Assembly: GCF_010119205.1 (NCBI RefSeq)
Contig: NZ_WRXM01000001.1
Coordinates: forward strand, 1,178,001-1,242,000
Source of the DNA: Haloarcula limicola
GTDB taxonomy: Archaea; Halobacteriota; Halobacteria; Halobacteriales; Haloarculaceae
DNA: 64,000 bases
Direction: 5' to 3'
The position numbers and the translations under genes are program-made. Shown here piece after piece: positions 62,600 through 64,000 of the stretch (within the stretch, counting starts at the first letter, position 1; each line of letters begins with the position of its first letter). Under the pieces are notes generated by a model that saw nothing but the letters and a program-made list of their open reading frames with translations, was not told the DNA's origin and did no database searches.

Positions 62600-62947
62600 T
62601 CACCCGTCGACGACGACGGTGTCTCCCGTCTCGACGCCATCCGCCGCTCCAGCCGGGAGTTCGAGGACGGTATCGGCTTTCGCGTAGCCCACCGACCGCC
62701 ATGGGCGTAACGTACTCGCGCGCTGGACAGTCTCGTCGGCCAGCCAGATCACGTCCAGGGGAAAGCGGACGAACAGCATGTGAATGAACCGCCGGCCGAC
62801 GCCGTCGAAGGGAAAGACGAGCGCGTAGTCCTCGGGGATCGAGCGCCGGAACATCAGCCCCCGAGACTGTTCGATCATCGTCTCGGCCCGGTCTACGGTC
62901 GAGGCGATGGTCCGCGAACGTCCCTCCGGGTCGTGGACGACGGGCAT
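62600..62947 (-). CDS. DUF192 family protein
   Basis: This 115-aa protein is a DUF192 (COG1430) member with GLMFRRSIPEDYALVFPFDGVGRRFIHMLFVRFPLDVIWLADE as the central block and a final VLELPAGAADGVETGDTVVV. Family members are often exported or membrane-attached, but this one lacks a signal peptide. Function is unknown in archaea. The extension upstream of MPVVHDPEG is not conserved in style and is rejected. Confidence 0.87.
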   Translation of the reverse strand: MPVVHDPEGRSRTIASTVDRAETMIEQSRGLMFRRSIPEDYALVFPFDGVGRRFIHMLFVRFPLDVIWLADETVQRASTLRPWRSVGYAKADTVLELPAGAADGVETGDTVVVDG

Positions 62948-63053
62948 ACGCCGGGCGATGGGGGGCGACGGCAAAAGCGTTCTGTCGGAAACGCGAGGGG
63001 AGTGACCGACCGTCGGAGACAGATTCAGGTAGCGCCGGCCCCGAGGCGACGGC

Positions 63054-63677
63054 ATGGAGAAGGCACCGGGCGGCACGAGCGTCGGCGTCGACGACCCCTA
63101 CGAGCACGTCGACCGCTGTGACTTCGTCACCGACGAGGGGAAGTGCCGCTGGGCGCGCGAACACGGCCAACACGACCCGGAGTTCGCCGACGCCCGGAGC
63201 GCCGAGGAGTTCCGCTGTCCGGCGGCGGTGGGTCCGGACGGTGACCCCGAGGGCGCCGAGTGGGACTGGGCGGACTGCCCGCACTTTCGCTGTCGGAACC
63301 GCGACCGCGAGTGCATCCGCTGTGGCCTCGAAGAGCGGCGGATGGCCCACTCCGACGAGCGGCCGCTCTTGGAGGAGCATCACCTCTCGTATAGCGAGGC
63401 GTGCGAGGAGCGCAGCGACGAGCGGGCCTCGGCCACAGCGAGCGGTGAGCGAAGCGAACCGCGAGACAGCGGGTCAGCCGACGAGGCCGACCCGGCCCAC
63501 GAGATCACGGTCTACCTCTGCCGCTGGTGTCACTCGAAGGTCCACGGGTCGTGGGCGCGCATCGACGACGACGCGAACCCCGACCCGGAGGCCATCGCCG
63601 AGAAAGAGGGCCGACGCACGAAAGAGCAGTCGGAACTGGGCTTTCAGTCGGCGGCCGAGCGGTACGACGAGGAGTGA
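63054..63677 (+). CDS. HNH-like zinc-binding protein with low-complexity insert (DUF7097-like)
   Basis: This 207-aa protein has Cys pairs CIRCGLEERR and CRWCHSKVHG around an EEHHLSYSE block, matching the treble-clef pattern of HNH endonuclease-like domains. It has an unusual low-complexity stretch, residues of about 118-143 (ACEERSDERASATASG ... EPRDSG), between the two halves, encoded by repeated CGAGCG-type DNA. The N-terminal part has extra Cys (FRCPAAV, DCPHFRC). The function is unknown. Confidence 0.75.
   Translation: MEKAPGGTSVGVDDPYEHVDRCDFVTDEGKCRWAREHGQHDPEFADARSAEEFRCPAAVGPDGDPEGAEWDWADCPHFRCRNRDRECIRCGLEERRMAHSDERPLLEEHHLSYSEACEERSDERASATASGERSEPRDSGSADEADPAHEITVYLCRWCHSKVHGSWARIDDDANPDPEAIAEKEGRRTKEQSELGFQSAAERYDEE
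63402..63477. repeat. Low-complexity GCGAGCG-type insert within the HNH-like gene
   Basis: The DNA here is made of overlapping GAGCG/AGCGA units (GAGGAGCGCAGCGACGAGCG and so on). It encodes a Glu/Arg/Ser-rich disordered strip that separates the two conserved halves of the protein. Similar short motifs occur in the intergenic elements near 7670 and 63770. Confidence 0.5.
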
Positions 63678-63697
63678 CGGCCAGCCGACCAGACGAC

Positions 63698-63815
63698 GGG
63701 TGGGAACGAAAGGGGCGGCACGCTGCGCGAACCCCGACGACAGGAGGACCACAGCGAACGGAGTGAGCGAGGACCGCAGCGAGTCGCGGGAGCGCAGCGT
63801 ACCGGGGCTTTCTGG
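63698..63815. repeat. Structured intergenic element, copy B
   Basis: The left end TGGGAACGAAAGGGGC (63701-63716) runs into GGCACGCTGCGC (63717-63728), which pairs with GCGCAGCGTACC (63792-63803) with one mismatch. The box GAACCCCGACGACA (63729-63742) and the right end GGGGCTTTCTGG (63804-63815) are as in copy A, and so is GCAGCGAGTCGCGGGAG inside the right half. The stem sequence is different from copy A, yet still pairs. Confidence 0.6.
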
Positions 63816-63882
63816 CGGTTCGCGACTGTCTCGGTCGTGTCGAACTCCCCATTGGTTATCGCCGCTAGCGGCGTTTCAGGGG

Positions 63883-63890
63883 ATATATAC
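63883..63890 (+). promoter_or_regulatory. guaA glutaminase-subunit TATA box
   Basis: ATATATAC lies about 25-32 bp before the ATG at 63915, giving an essentially leaderless transcript. Confidence 0.55.
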
Positions 63891-63914
63891 GCACCGGTAG
63901 CGTGACACTATCCA

Positions 63915-64000
63915 ATGACTCAGATCGTCGTCATCGACAACCACGGCCAGTTCACCCACCTGGAGCAGCGCGCGCTCCGGGACATGGGCGTCGACGTCGA
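63915..64000 (+). CDS. guaAA: GMP synthase, glutaminase subunit A (start of gene, runs off the window)
   Basis: The first 28 codons read MTQIVVIDNHGQFTHLEQRALRDMGVDV, the typical beginning of the archaeal GMP synthase glutaminase subunit. It releases ammonia from glutamine and passes it to the synthetase subunit for making GMP from XMP. The active-site Cys lies beyond the window edge. Confidence 0.85.
   Translation, partial: MTQIVVIDNHGQFTHLEQRALRDMGVDV

Overview
The window comes from a haloarchaeon (class Halobacteria). The DNA is GC-rich, the proteins are strongly acidic, and several families are typical of this group: HalOD1 domains, bacterio-opsin-activator (HTH_10) regulators, a ThiN-domain regulator, archaeal phosphopantothenate synthesis, and psmA/psmB proteasome genes. 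Many promoters have an archaeal TATA box about 26 bp before the start codon with little or no leader. I found no rRNA, tRNA, CRISPR array or intact insertion sequence.

Region 1 (1-7.5 kb) holds assimilatory nitrate reductase (nasA) and molybdenum-cofactor genes: moaA, moeA, a MobB-MoaE fusion, and a MoeA fused to a periplasmic-binding-like domain. Region 2 (7.6-18.4 kb) is mostly housekeeping: an MFS transporter, the proteasome alpha and beta subunits, peptidyl-tRNA hydrolase, dCTP deaminase, a ThiR-type regulator, a methyltransferase, a GT87-like glycosyltransferase, a patatin and uncharacterised proteins.

Region 3 (18.5-31.6 kb) is a 12-gene minus-strand operon for respiratory nitrate reduction. 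In order of transcription it encodes a small membrane subunit, a Rieske protein, cytochrome b, a 64-aa membrane protein, NarG, NarH, a haem-binding EB_dh-type subunit, a TorD/NarJ chaperone, a polytopic membrane protein, a HEAT-repeat protein, an Mrp ATPase fused to DUF2249, and MobA. Almost every gene overlaps the next. A NarO-like cysteine-containing regulator is transcribed divergently.

Region 4 (31.7-45.5 kb) contains Thi4 thiazole synthase, a YjiH-type membrane protein, acylphosphatase, and a complete histidine-utilisation operon (hutUGIH) with a divergent HTH_10 regulator. It continues with an unusual tandem AAA ATPase and the two archaeal CoA enzymes phosphopantothenate synthetase and pantoate kinase.

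Region 5 (45.5-52.5 kb) contains a UPF0175/PIN-like toxin-antitoxin pair with a duplicated toxin tail, prefoldin beta with DUF3194, a bifunctional-nuclease family protein, a HAD phosphatase and a PAS/GAF/HTH_10 sensor-regulator.

Region 6 (52.5-59.7 kb) is the most interesting part. It is a sulfur-trafficking island: DsrE-like protein, TusA, two paralogous rhodanese/metallo-beta-lactamase fusions, two YeeE/YedE half-transporters, a 49-aa protein, a TauE exporter, a lone rhodanese, thioredoxin, and a small winged-helix regulator with two N-terminal cysteines. Four of its promoters share an AGTATTGT-type motif just upstream of the TATA box, which suggests a sulfur- or redox-responsive regulon. 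Region 7 (59.8-64 kb) has HalOD1 proteins, a LeuA/CimA-type synthase, a DUF192 protein, an HNH-like protein and the start of guaA (glutaminase subunit).

Two non-coding elements, near 7.6 kb and 63.7 kb, share conserved ends and an internal box, and each has a long stem of different sequence. This pattern suggests a structured RNA or a mobile hairpin element.
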